Numbered from the stretch's first letter, positions 27,160 through 36,315 are shown. The stretch: DNA of 64,000 nucleotides from Verrucomicrobiota bacterium (GCA_013287435.1 JABDDU010000001.1:62001-126000); one strand, 5' to 3'. A program made the numbers and translations. Notes: generated by a model not told the origin, from the sequence alone.

Positions 27160-27774
27160 ATGTGTAGTTTAATAATCAAAATAAAAAAGTTTATCATCAT
27201 GAAGATGAAAAAGAAAAAAAATACTATCGAGAATTTAGAGGTTTTTTCAGAATCAACCTTGAAAATGCTTTTATCTCGCGCAAATTACGTGAGTGATATT
27301 TTACATCAAGTTGTGAGTTTTAGAAAAATTTTATCTGATATCAACTTGGTAAGTACAATGTCTGATTATGGAATTGGTATTGAAAATTTTTCACAAAACC
27401 ACACAAAATTTGCAAGTGTTTTATATCGCAGTTTGTTTCAAAGTGCTGTATGGGAGAATGAATATCGACATTATAAAATCACACTAAAAGCATATGAATT
27501 TGAAGAAAAAGATTCTATTGAGCACGAAAAAATCTGTAAATATACAAATTATGTTTTATGTCATCAAGATCTGGTAAGCGCGTCAAAATCTAAATATAGA
27601 TCTTTATATTCTGGAGAATACACAAAAAATGATGGTAGTGTTTTTTCGGTTGCTTATAGTCAAATATTTCATATTGATGTCTTTGACCCACTTTTGATAA
27701 AAATAAAAAAGGCTATATCTGATGCATATTTGAAAAAAACAGGTAATCCAATTCCCGAAATCAATGGCTGTTGA
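27160..27774 (+). CDS. Unrecognised protein between hsdS and hsdR
   Basis: Up to 204 residues. The real start may be ATG 27199 (MKMKKKKNTIENL), which gives 191. It is Lys-rich and mostly helical, with no motif I recognise. It precedes hsdR by 37 bp in the same direction. Base composition is more AT-rich than the flanking hsd genes, which suggests separate acquisition. Confidence 0.5.
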   Translation: MCSLIIKIKKFIIMKMKKKKNTIENLEVFSESTLKMLLSRANYVSDILHQVVSFRKILSDINLVSTMSDYGIGIENFSQNHTKFASVLYRSLFQSAVWENEYRHYKITLKAYEFEEKDSIEHEKICKYTNYVLCHQDLVSASKSKYRSLYSGEYTKNDGSVFSVAYSQIFHIDVFDPLLIKIKKAISDAYLKKTGNPIPEINGC

Positions 27775-27811
27775 TAATAAAATGAAATTTTAAAACTGTT
27801 GAGATTATAAA

Positions 27812-30800
27812 ATGTCTATAACCGAATCCACCCTCGAATCTCTCACCCTCGAACTCCTTCAAAACCACGCTTATCAATACATCAGCGGCAAAGAACTTCG
27901 CGAGCAAAATGAAAATCAAAAAATACTACTCGATCCTATTTTAAAATCGAGCATTGCTCGATTAAACCCAGGTATTCCAGTACAACAACGCGAAGACGCT
28001 CTCCAACAAATCCACCGCATCCACTCATCACCTTTAATCGACGCCAACGAAACATTCCACCGCATGCTCACCGAAAACATCAACGTCACCATAAAAAAAG
28101 ACAACGAACAACGCGGCGATTACGTTACATTAATTGATTTTGATAATCCGGATAACAATATTTTTCATGTCGTCAACCAATTAACCATCATTGAAAATCA
28201 CCATCAAAAAAGACCTGATTTAATTTTATATATAAATGGCTTGCCGCTTGTTGTGATTGAATTAAAAGATCCCACCGATGAAAACGCAACGATCAAATCG
28301 GCTTATCACCAATTGGAAACGTATAAAGACACTATTCCCTCATTATTTATTTACAATGCGCTATTAATTGTTTCCGATGGATTGGACGCGCTTGTGGGTA
28401 CGATCTCTGCAAAATACAATCGCTTTATGCAATGGAAATCTATCGATGGCAAAACAGATGCAGCGAAAAACATCAGTCAAATTGAAACTGTCATTAACGG
28501 CATGTTGAATAAAAAAACCTTACTTGATTTAATTCAAAATTTTATTGTATTTGAAAAAACGAAAAAAGAAGACGCCATCACTAAAATCACACAAGTGGAA
28601 ACAATAAAAAAAGTTGCGGCGTATCATCAATATTATGCTGTCAATAAAGCCATTGAATCTGTCATAAAAGCATCGAGCGAAAAGGGTGATCACAAGGGTG
28701 GTGTGATTTGGCATACCCAAGGTTCAGGTAAATCATTGTCGATGGTATTTACTGCGGCAAAAATTGTGAAATCATTAAATAATCCAACGATATTGGTTAT
28801 CACTGATCGTAATGATTTAGATGGCCAGTTGTTTGATACGTTTGCAGCATGCAAACAATTGCTGCGTGAAAATCCCGCGCAAGCCGACGATTGTCGTAAA
28901 TTAAAAATTCTATTAAAAGTCGAATGCGGTGGCATCATATTTACAACCATACAAAAATTTCAACCGGATAAGGGTAATGTGTATGACGAATTATCCAATC
29001 GCAAAAATATTGTCGTGATCGCAGACGAAGCGCATCGAACACAATATGGATTTCAAGCTAAAACAGTCGATGATAAAGACGATCAAGGGAAAATAATCGG
29101 AAAAAAAGTGGTGTACGGATTTGCAAAATATATGCGCGATGCGCTGCCGAATGCAACGTATTTGGGTTTTACGGGAACACCCATTGAAGGTACTGATAAA
29201 AATACACCGGCTGTTTTTGGTGGTTATGTGGATGTGTATGATATTGCGCAAGCGGTTTCAGACGGCGCAACGGTTCGCATTTTTTATGAAAGTCGTTTGG
29301 CAAAAGTATCGTTGAGCGATGAAGGAAAAAAACTCATTGCAGCATTAGAATCTACGTTTGAAAAAGAGGAATTACCGCAATCTGAAAGTATTAAATTAAA
29401 ATCAACGCGATTAGAAGCACTCATTGGCAGTGACAATCGTATTCAACAAATCGCCAATGATATTGTGCAGCATTTTGAAATGCGTCAATCAGCACTGCCA
29501 GGCAAAGGAATGATTGTCAGCATGTCGCGTCGCATAGCTGTTAAATTATATGACGCTATTATTAAATTAAAACCCGAATGGCACAGCAATGATTTAGATA
29601 AAGGTACGATTAAAGTGGTGATGACTGCAGATTCAAGCGATGGTCCTGAAATGGCGCGGCATCATACAACTAAAAATCAACGCCAACAATTAGCAGGCAG
29701 AGTTAAAAATCCTGAGGATGAATTAAAACTCGTGATCGTGCGTGATATGTGGTTAACCGGTTTTGATGCACCTTGTTTACATACGTTATATATCGACAAA
29801 CCAATGCAAGGTCACAATCTCATGCAAGCCATTGCGCGCGTGAATCGCGTATACATAGATAAACAAGCGGGATTAATCGTTGATTATTTGGGGATTGCAT
29901 CAGATTTAAAAAAAGCATTATCGTTTTATGCAGACAGTGGTGGCAAAGGCGATCCGGTGAGTGAACAAGCGCAAGCCGTTTCATTGATGCTTGAAAAATT
30001 GGAAAACGTATCACAATTATTTTACGGTTTTGATTTTATGCCTTATTTTGCGGCAAATACATCACAAAAATTATCTCTGATTTTATCCGCTGAAGAACAT
30101 ATTTTGAGTTTAGACAATGGTAAGAAACGTTTTATCGATCAAGTGACCGCGTTATCACGTGCATTTGCGATCAGCATTCCACATGAAACAGCGCTTGCGA
30201 TGAAAGATCAAGTTGCTTTTTTTCAAGCAGTCAAAGCGCGTTTGGTGAAATTCGAATCGAGAGATTCGGGTGAAAGTGATGTTGATTCTGAAACCGCGAT
30301 TCGTCAAATTATTGATAGTGCATTGGTGTCACATCAAACCATTGATATTTTTGATGCAGCGGGCATTAAAAAACCGGATTTATCGATTTTATCTGAAGAG
30401 TTTTTAATTGAAATTAAAAACATGCCGCATAAAAATATTGCACTCGAAACATTAAAAAAATTGTTGAACGATGAAATAAAATCGCGTAGCAGAAAAAATT
30501 TAATTCAAAGTAAAACGTTGATTGAGCGATTAGAAGCATCCATTAAACGATATCAAAATAAAATTCTAACCGCAGCTGAAGTGATTGATGAATTAATTAA
30601 ATTAAGCAAAGATATTCGATCTATGGATTCAGATCATCAGAAAATGGGTTTAAGTCATGATGAGTATGCGTTTTATTGCGTGGTTGCTAATAACAATAGC
30701 GCGGTGGATGTTATGGGTAAAGATAAGCTGCGCGAATTGGCTGTTGTTTTGGCGGAAAGGGTCAAAAATAATACTTCACTTGATTGGACCATTAAAGAAA

Positions 30801-30937
30801 GTGTGCGTGCGAAAATTCGTGTCGAGGTAAAACGAGCGTTGACTAAATTCGGCTATCCGCCCGATATGCAATTGCTCGCGACTGAAAATGTCTTAAAGCA
30901 AGCAGAAATGATCTCAGCAGAGGTTGCGCTTGTTTGA
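27812..30937 (+). CDS. hsdR: Type I restriction endonuclease subunit HsdR
   Basis: 1041 residues. The N-terminal PD-(D/E)XK nuclease is visible as RPDLILYINGLPLVVIELK near residues 132-152. Then come helicase motifs: Walker A HTQGSGKSLSMVF near 303, DEAHRTQYG near 407, FTGTPIE near 452, and motif VI-like QAIARVNRVYIDK near 672. It translocates DNA and cuts at a distance. The family core is complete and no frameshift is seen. Confidence 0.95.
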   Translation: MSITESTLESLTLELLQNHAYQYISGKELREQNENQKILLDPILKSSIARLNPGIPVQQREDALQQIHRIHSSPLIDANETFHRMLTENINVTIKKDNEQRGDYVTLIDFDNPDNNIFHVVNQLTIIENHHQKRPDLILYINGLPLVVIELKDPTDENATIKSAYHQLETYKDTIPSLFIYNALLIVSDGLDALVGTISAKYNRFMQWKSIDGKTDAAKNISQIETVINGMLNKKTLLDLIQNFIVFEKTKKEDAITKITQVETIKKVAAYHQYYAVNKAIESVIKASSEKGDHKGGVIWHTQGSGKSLSMVFTAAKIVKSLNNPTILVITDRNDLDGQLFDTFAACKQLLRENPAQADDCRKLKILLKVECGGIIFTTIQKFQPDKGNVYDELSNRKNIVVIADEAHRTQYGFQAKTVDDKDDQGKIIGKKVVYGFAKYMRDALPNATYLGFTGTPIEGTDKNTPAVFGGYVDVYDIAQAVSDGATVRIFYESRLAKVSLSDEGKKLIAALESTFEKEELPQSESIKLKSTRLEALIGSDNRIQQIANDIVQHFEMRQSALPGKGMIVSMSRRIAVKLYDAIIKLKPEWHSNDLDKGTIKVVMTADSSDGPEMARHHTTKNQRQQLAGRVKNPEDELKLVIVRDMWLTGFDAPCLHTLYIDKPMQGHNLMQAIARVNRVYIDKQAGLIVDYLGIASDLKKALSFYADSGGKGDPVSEQAQAVSLMLEKLENVSQLFYGFDFMPYFAANTSQKLSLILSAEEHILSLDNGKKRFIDQVTALSRAFAISIPHETALAMKDQVAFFQAVKARLVKFESRDSGESDVDSETAIRQIIDSALVSHQTIDIFDAAGIKKPDLSILSEEFLIEIKNMPHKNIALETLKKLLNDEIKSRSRKNLIQSKTLIERLEASIKRYQNKILTAAEVIDELIKLSKDIRSMDSDHQKMGLSHDEYAFYCVVANNNSAVDVMGKDKLRELAVVLAERVKNNTSLDWTIKESVRAKIRVEVKRALTKFGYPPDMQLLATENVLKQAEMISAEVALV

Positions 30938-31003
30938 ATGGGGTGCCGTACAGAAAAGACATGCAAGGAGCGATGAGCACGGGATACCTGTTTCACACAG
31001 CAG

Positions 31004-31045
31004 TATGTCATCAGTGAGATATATAACGTGGCACACACCAGTCAA
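31004..31045 (+). repeat. Right direct repeat flanking the type I R-M island
   Basis: Partner of 23044-23085 (TATGTCATCAGTGAGATATA and AACGTGGCACACAC), lying 66 bp after the hsdR stop. The region 30938-31271 holds no complete gene. Besides this repeat it contains a possible C-terminal gene fragment at 31142-31246. Confidence 0.55.
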
Positions 31046-31141
31046 TATTTTAGAAGCCGAGCGTTAGCGAGAACGAAAGTTTTTACTGCTGTGTTTTTTT
31101 TTCAAAAACATTTATATGAGCAGCGGGTGTAAATTTTTTAA

Positions 31142-31246
31142 TTTGAGAGTGATAGCGTTAACAAAGGATTTTTAAAAAGAGATGAAATACCCGGTGATTT
31201 GATTGAGTTGGTGCAGCAGTATGCTGCATTGTTTAATCAAAATTGA
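31142..31246 (+). pseudogene. Possible C-terminal coding fragment
   Basis: After a stop at 31139 the frame reads 34 residues ending IPGDLIELVQQYAALFNQN before TGA at 31244. The composition is protein-like, and there is no start codon or ribosome binding site. It may be the tail of a gene lost during island formation. Weak evidence. Confidence 0.25.
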
Positions 31247-31271
31247 AAATTTTTAATTAAAAAAATCTAAT

Positions 31272-32465
31272 ATGCCAATTAAAAACTTCAACACAAATGA
31301 ATATTCCTCATGGATATTAAGTCAAGGATCTCCGCATAATTGCATTATTGTAGCTGGAGTCAGTGAAGATATTGAAATTGATCGATTAAAAAAATCAGTT
31401 CAATTAGCATCATCAGAACAAGAAATGCTGCAATACTCGATTTCACGCGATGTATGCGGATTTATAAAAATAAATGAAGCAATGCCCGTTAGTGAAACGC
31501 ATGATCAAAATTGGCAGACAGTTGCAGAAACTGAATTAGCTAAGAATTTTTCTGATAATGGAGTCCTTGCAAGAATCATACTTCTAAAAAATAAAAATAT
31601 TCAATACATTGTACTATGCTTTCACCATATTGTGGGTGATGGTATTTCGGGAATTCATTTTTTGTTACGAATACTGCATTTTTATTGTGACTTGGATGCG
31701 TCGTCATCGCCTAATTTCAAAAATCTATTAAGGGATTTTACTATACCGGAACCTAACTCAAGATTAGCAGAAGGATATGCTTTCAATCCAAGTGCGGTCA
31801 CTAAAATCCAAAGCATCAAAATTGATTTGGCAGCAGTAAAGCGTATTGAAAATATGGCAAAAATCTCGGGGTTTTCATTAAATGCCTACCTCTATGCTAA
31901 TATTCTACAAGTGGCATCTGATGTTTTTGATACCAATTACTTTAATGTTTCAATCCCTGTTGATTTACGAGTTAAAAAAAATAATCCTATAATTTTTCCA
32001 CTAAAATTTCATACATCGTGGATTGATTTTCAATGGAAGAAGGCAATATCTGAAAATACCCTAGAAACAGTGCAGTTTTTACAATCTCAAATGCGCTCAG
32101 ATTTTAGGAAAAAACAATATATTTCAAATTTGAATATACTAACTGAGCAAATTAACAAGCGAGAAAATAATTTTAATTTTTCAAAATCTTTTATTTCAAA
32201 GGAACCTACAATATGCATCAGTAATGCGGGCGCTATCGATACAATAATGAGAGATCGAAATATTATTTTACCATTTCAACTTGTCGAATTGCATTTATCA
32301 GTCAATGCACAAGCGTATATGGGAACCCATGATTCTTTTACTGTGCAATTAAGCCAATTAAAGAATTATGGACAATTCATAAATATTAATTACCCATCGT
32401 CACTCATCAACGAACAAAAAATTTCATATTTTTTAGATCGTATTAAAGAAAAACTATCACAATAA
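31272..32465 (+). CDS. Condensation-domain acyltransferase (stand-alone)
   Basis: 397 residues. The active-site motif HHIVGDGISG near residue 117 fits HHxxxDG of the condensation/chloramphenicol acetyltransferase superfamily. The C-terminal region PICISNAG-like (EPTICISNAGAIDTI) and the preceding pattern (FNVSIPVDLRVKKNNP) resemble PapA5-type and alcohol-acyl transferases rather than modular NRPS domains. It would join an acyl group to an alcohol or amine. No NRPS or PKS genes are near. AT-rich, and it lies just outside the R-M island and before a transposase unit, so horizontal transfer is likely. Confidence 0.72.
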   Translation: MPIKNFNTNEYSSWILSQGSPHNCIIVAGVSEDIEIDRLKKSVQLASSEQEMLQYSISRDVCGFIKINEAMPVSETHDQNWQTVAETELAKNFSDNGVLARIILLKNKNIQYIVLCFHHIVGDGISGIHFLLRILHFYCDLDASSSPNFKNLLRDFTIPEPNSRLAEGYAFNPSAVTKIQSIKIDLAAVKRIENMAKISGFSLNAYLYANILQVASDVFDTNYFNVSIPVDLRVKKNNPIIFPLKFHTSWIDFQWKKAISENTLETVQFLQSQMRSDFRKKQYISNLNILTEQINKRENNFNFSKSFISKEPTICISNAGAIDTIMRDRNIILPFQLVELHLSVNAQAYMGTHDSFTVQLSQLKNYGQFININYPSSLINEQKISYFLDRIKEKLSQ

Positions 32466-32525
32466 GGTTGTGCCTACAGCACGATGTAAAAATCCGTCTA
32501 CAAAAACAGATTATCAACAACAAAA

Positions 32526-33581
32526 GTAAATATTCGGTTAACCTGTATTTTTATTAAAAATTAGGGTAAATATATTATTTTGAGGTCGTAAGGTTTTCAT
32601 ACTATCCATCCAGGTTGATGTTAATTCATTGCTTTGGATGGAGCCGCGCGTGAAGTTTTCACGCCATACATCATGATTGATATTAATTAATGTCGACGTT
32701 ATTTAACGTGGAAATAAGTGTGAAAGTTGTGTCACGTGAAAACGGAACAAGCGATCCAATACAAAAACCCGGTATTGAAATAATAATGCGTACTGATATC
32801 GTGTGCACATGAGTAACGATACCTTCCCATCTGCTTATTTTATTACTTTCACTACTTATGGAAGTTGGGTGCATGCGGATGCGCGTGGCAGTGTAAGCCG
32901 TGATCAAAACAAATATGGCACACCCAGAATAAAACCCAATGCGCAAATTGCCGAAAGAATGCGAAACAAATTGCGTGATGATCAGTTTCTTTTAGACGAT
33001 GCGCGTAGAAAAATAGTGTTAAACAGTATTATCAAAGCATGTGAGTATTATCAGTGGCGTTTATATGCTGCGCATGTACGCTCAAATCATGTGCATATTT
33101 TGCTTCGTGCGTTAGAAAAATCAAAGACTGTTACCACAAAAATTAAATCTTTTGCAACGCGATTTTTGAAAAAATATCATCCTGATATTCCTGATCAAAA
33201 ATTTTGGACGCGTGGAAAAAGCGCGCGTTGTATTTGGAACCCCGATTTTTTAGGATTGACAATGAAATATATTATTGAGCAGCAAGGCGAAAAAATGGCG
33301 TGGTATTGTAATCTAGTATTTTTCGAGAATGAGGAAAATCAAAACCCAGGATCGCTTGTTCCGTTTTCACGTGACACAACTTTCACGCCTATTTCCACGT
33401 CAAATAACGTCGACATTAATTAATATCAATCATGATGTATGGCGTGAAAACTTCACGCGCGGCTCCATCCAAAGCAATGAATTAACATCAACCTGGATGG
33501 ATAGTATGAAAACCTTACGACCTCAAAATAATATATTTACCCTAATTCTTAATAAAAATACAGGTTTAATCGAATATTTAC
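32526..33581. mobile_element. 1.06-kb unit: Y1 transposase gene between 232-bp inverted repeats
   Basis: The left arm 32526-32757 and the right arm 33350-33581 are inverted copies with only a few differences, both ending GTAAATATTCG/CGAATATTTAC outside and GGATCGCTTGTTCCG inside. Each arm contains further palindromes (GCGTGAAGTTTTCACGC and CCATCC...GGATGG). Outside, CAACAAAA (32518-32525) and CAGCAAAA (33582-33589) look like an 8-bp duplication with one change. The upstream gap 32466-32808 and downstream gap to 33796 hold only these arms and hairpins. Confidence 0.8.
32809..33423 (+). CDS. Y1/HUH transposase (IS200/REP-associated type)
   Basis: 204 residues from ATG 32809, with GTG 32803 as an alternative. 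It has the opening YFITFTTYGSWVHAD, the HUH motif HVRSNHVHILLRA near residue 93 and the catalytic Tyr in the helix LTMKYIIEQQG near 147. This is the REP-associated tyrosine transposase / IS200-like superfamily that acts on hairpin ends as single strands. The last ~25 residues are read from the right inverted repeat, so the element end has become part of the gene. Confidence 0.85.
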   Translation: MSNDTFPSAYFITFTTYGSWVHADARGSVSRDQNKYGTPRIKPNAQIAERMRNKLRDDQFLLDDARRKIVLNSIIKACEYYQWRLYAAHVRSNHVHILLRALEKSKTVTTKIKSFATRFLKKYHPDIPDQKFWTRGKSARCIWNPDFLGLTMKYIIEQQGEKMAWYCNLVFFENEENQNPGSLVPFSRDTTFTPISTSNNVDIN

Positions 33582-33613
33582 CAGCAAAATGTCGCGTGAG
33601 AAGCCTGCATGAA

Positions 33614-33711
33614 GTATTGCGCAGCAATACGAAATGCGGCGTTTTGCAGTGGATTCGCTGCAAAACGCCATGCTACGTTCGCTTCGCGAACTTTGCATTG
33701 GCTTCTGTCAG
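33614..33711. repeat. Cluster of hairpins and dispersed repeat downstream of the transposase unit
   Basis: GTATTGCGCAGCAATAC (33614-33630) and a perfect 12-bp stem GGCGTTTTGCAG/CTGCAAAACGCC (33638-33669) are followed by the 44-bp repeat shared with 2325-2368 (33668-33711), itself foldable (GTTCGC/GCGAAC). They lie at the 3' side of the hydrolase gene and may serve as its terminator. The region 33582-33796 holds no gene. Confidence 0.5.
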
Positions 33712-33796
33712 TTCAGCGTGAGTAATAGTGCCACGCTTCGCTCTTGCGAAGTTATATTTTCCGGAGAACTTTTTACATCGCGCTACAGCTGCACCC

Positions 33797-34621
33797 TCAC
33801 AATGAGCATTTGTGTCCTTTTGTTGTATCACTATCCGTCGATTTTGACTGTAAAAAAAACGATAGCCATTGAGCTGTTTTTGTTGCTAAATTTGGTAACC
33901 CAGTAATATTGAAAACATGATCAGCGTCAGCAATAATTTCTTTTGTACTATTCGCCAAGGATAGTTTTTCACAGATCAACTTCACGTTGCCTGCTGAAAA
34001 ATCTTTTTCACCAGCAATGCATAATAAATTTCCATTAAATTTTGCTGCAATAGAGAGTGGATCGCATTGCTTTAAGGACATATAAAAATCTTTTCCAATA
34101 TTGATTTCTCGCCAAACAAGATCAACTTTGATAGATTTCTCACAATTTGCAAGTTTTTCCATCGTTTTTTGTCCAAGGAATCCAGAAAAGTCATCGTATA
34201 AATTAACAGCCGGTGATAATAACGCGAGTTGTTGAAATGAAACTTTTTGAGTTAAGAGAAGCGCAATTGCAGCGCCTAAGCTAAAACCAATTACGCCCAG
34301 TTTTTTTGGATCAGATTGCAACGTAACCAAATGATTAAAGGCTTTTATCGCATCATCAAGCATGTCATCAATTGACAAGCATTCAGCTTTTCCTGAGCTT
34401 TCGCCGTAACCCCGAAAATCAATTCGTAAACTGATTACATTGTTATCCGCTAATTGCTTAGCAATATCGCCATAAAAATTAGCAACTTCATTCTTGTCTG
34501 TTCCAAATCCATGCAGCATCAACACTGCTGGTAATTGCGATGTTGATTTTAACTCGCAGGACGGATAAGTTAATATCCCCGCAATTTTCTCATCAATCAT
34601 AATTCTTTTTTCGTACATCAT
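33797..34621 (-). CDS. Alpha/beta hydrolase
   Basis: 274 residues from ATG 34621. A GTG at 34651 lies in the preceding gene and is less likely. The oxyanion segment is LMLHGFGTDKNE, the nucleophile elbow is GFSLGAA near residue 112, and the C-terminal His is in ADADHVFN near 235. It resembles DLH/serine aminopeptidase S33-type hydrolases acting on esters or amides. The substrate is unknown. It is last of a four-gene operon with a regulator and a transporter. Confidence 0.82.
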   Translation of the reverse strand: MMYEKRIMIDEKIAGILTYPSCELKSTSQLPAVLMLHGFGTDKNEVANFYGDIAKQLADNNVISLRIDFRGYGESSGKAECLSIDDMLDDAIKAFNHLVTLQSDPKKLGVIGFSLGAAIALLLTQKVSFQQLALLSPAVNLYDDFSGFLGQKTMEKLANCEKSIKVDLVWREINIGKDFYMSLKQCDPLSIAAKFNGNLLCIAGEKDFSAGNVKLICEKLSLANSTKEIIADADHVFNITGLPNLATKTAQWLSFFLQSKSTDSDTTKGHKCSL

Positions 34622-34628
34622 CCCCCCA

Positions 34629-35069
34629 TTACTTACCAAAAAACCTCTCACTCAACACAAACCTAAAAAACCGTTTATTAATTCGCTGCAAAATATCAAT
34701 CTGTTTTTCTATTTGATCGCGAGTTAATGTCCATTTTTCTTGATCCAATAAAGATCGCAAAAAATAAAATTCATCATTGTCGCGGTATTCTTTGGCTTCA
34801 ATAAAAATATCGCCTTCAGCAATCAACAAACTTTTGACCAGTTTTACATCCGTTGGAACAAGCTGTTTTTTTATCAGCGGCTGATCCATAATTTGATGAG
34901 GAAATAACGTACAAACTTGATTTGCACCTATCGGCATCACCTCAACGGTTGCGTAGCCATCGACGCATTTTCCGATGGATTGAATAAAATTAATTTGTTT
35001 GTTTTCTTCAAACATCTTAAAAAACTTGGTAAAAAAACCCAGAAATTTCTGATACACCTTTTTCATCAT
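34629..35069 (-). CDS. Conserved hypothetical protein in the regulator-transporter operon
   Basis: 146 residues, mixed alpha/beta, with a basic aromatic N-terminus (KVYQKFLGFFTKFFKMF). No family is recognised. Its start overlaps the transporter stop by 4 bp and its end is 7 bp before the hydrolase, so it belongs to the operon. Confidence 0.55.
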   Translation of the reverse strand: MMKKVYQKFLGFFTKFFKMFEENKQINFIQSIGKCVDGYATVEVMPIGANQVCTLFPHQIMDQPLIKKQLVPTDVKLVKSLLIAEGDIFIEAKEYRDNDEFYFLRSLLDQEKWTLTRDQIEKQIDILQRINKRFFRFVLSERFFGK

Positions 35070-35731
35070 TTTTCTTGCACACCATATACTTTTTTATTAA
35101 TCAGAAAATGAATGATCATGATTGCAACAACAGCGAGTATCGCACCCATCACGATTTTAAATATCAATGCATCGAGAATAATCGCGCCGATAATTTGAGG
35201 TAACGAATATTGACCGTGAAACCCAACGGGAAATACAATCACCGTATTAATCACTTCACCCACGATGGTTGCAATCGTCAATGAAAAAACATTAAAACCC
35301 ACTTTCATTTTTGCAAACCATTTTAATACTAGAAAACTCGTATAAATTCCCGCAGGCATGCCAATAAAACCGGCGATATACATTTTGATTGAACTCATCA
35401 AAATATCATGTATGCCAGTTGTATTTGACGACCATTTTGCAACCAGCGTTGCCATTAACACAAACAACAGTGACACCAAAATCATGCACGCAATCATATT
35501 ATTAACCTGTCGCAATCCATACACACGCAAGACAATAAACGATATCGGATATAAAAAAACATAAGGCACCACCGCGCCAGATAACGTCATTGGCATTCCA
35601 AACAGCGAAAAATGCAGTATTTGATCGAACAATACAATCGATAAAACCACCATCGTGACATAGGTCATCGATAAAAAACCTAATATAAAATCAGATCGAT
35701 TGAATTGCGTTGATACGGAATATTTAAACAT
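35066..35731 (-). CDS. VUT/YhhQ-like membrane transporter (possible queuosine precursor)
   Basis: 221 residues with about six helices (e.g. GFLSMTYVTMVVLSIVLFD, VVPYVFLYPISFIVLRVYG). The layout and the PAGIYTSFLVLKWFAKMK and IATIVGEVINTVIVF segments resemble the VUT/YhhQ family that imports queuosine precursors. A queC gene is 4.6 kb away. It overlaps the regulator gene upstream by 8 bp and the next gene by 4 bp. Substrate assignment is tentative. Confidence 0.6.
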   Translation of the reverse strand: MFKYSVSTQFNRSDFILGFLSMTYVTMVVLSIVLFDQILHFSLFGMPMTLSGAVVPYVFLYPISFIVLRVYGLRQVNNMIACMILVSLLFVLMATLVAKWSSNTTGIHDILMSSIKMYIAGFIGMPAGIYTSFLVLKWFAKMKVGFNVFSLTIATIVGEVINTVIVFPVGFHGQYSLPQIIGAIILDALIFKIVMGAILAVVAIMIIHFLINKKVYGVQEK

Positions 35732-36224
35732 AACTAACCTCGTATAATTCTTTCAAAATAACCGCAAAAATAAAATTTTTATTCACGGAATAATTGTGAT
35801 GTTCTTCATCCCTAAAAAGCCATTGGTCATCACTTATTTTTTCAAATAATTTCCCTTGTTTATTAACAATATATTTTGTAATGGACATATTCGCTGCATA
35901 CTTTCTAAATATCGCTTTGCTGCCCGCTTTAAATGAAAAACAATTTTGTGTAAAAATGATCATAAATTCAGATGATCCTTTAGGCAGATTTATTTTTTCA
36001 GGGTAAGAAAAAACAGGCATTCCACTTTTTTGTTCAATCAGTTCATTCACAGACACGTTGAGTGCGTCTGATAGACGTATCAGTACATCGAGCGTTGGAT
36101 TTGCATCAGGCTGCGTTCGTAGTCGTTTTAACGTTGGCTCAGAAATTCCAGTGTCGATAGAAAGATCTTTAATTGAGATTTTTCTATTTTTCATGAAACT
36201 GACAAGATTTATTTTTAAGGTCAT
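35724..36224 (-). CDS. XRE-type helix-turn-helix regulator
   Basis: 166 residues from ATG 36224 (MTLKINLVSFMKNRKIS). A longer frame to 36278 is possible. The HTH is in ISIKDLSIDTGISEPTLKRLRTQPDANPTLDVLIRLSDAL near residues 15-55. The C-terminal ~100 residues are an unknown sensor part. It is first of the operon with transporter, hypothetical and hydrolase genes and likely controls them. Repeated TATATAATCC elements lie upstream. Confidence 0.78.
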   Translation of the reverse strand: MTLKINLVSFMKNRKISIKDLSIDTGISEPTLKRLRTQPDANPTLDVLIRLSDALNVSVNELIEQKSGMPVFSYPEKINLPKGSSEFMIIFTQNCFSFKAGSKAIFRKYAANMSITKYIVNKQGKLFEKISDDQWLFRDEEHHNYSVNKNFIFAVILKELYEVSYV

Positions 36225-36252
36225 AGATAGAACCTGCGCCACATGGGTTTGA

Positions 36253-36315
36253 ATTATATATAATCCCAACGCGATCACAAGCGTTTGTTTTGTATTTTAT
36301 ATAATCCTATTGCTT
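36253..36315. promoter_or_regulatory. Divergent control region with repeated TATATAATCC
   Basis: TATATAATCCCAACG at about 36256 and TATATAATCCTATTG at about 36297 are direct repeats about 41 bp apart, with a small palindrome CCTATT...AATAGG. They lie between the XRE regulator and the divergent gene at 36381. They look like operators overlapping -10 boxes. Confidence 0.4.

Noticed and set aside
33329-33721. Plus-strand 130-residue frame after the transposase
   Set aside because: It runs through the right inverted repeat and the hairpin cluster and has no start signal or protein-like composition.
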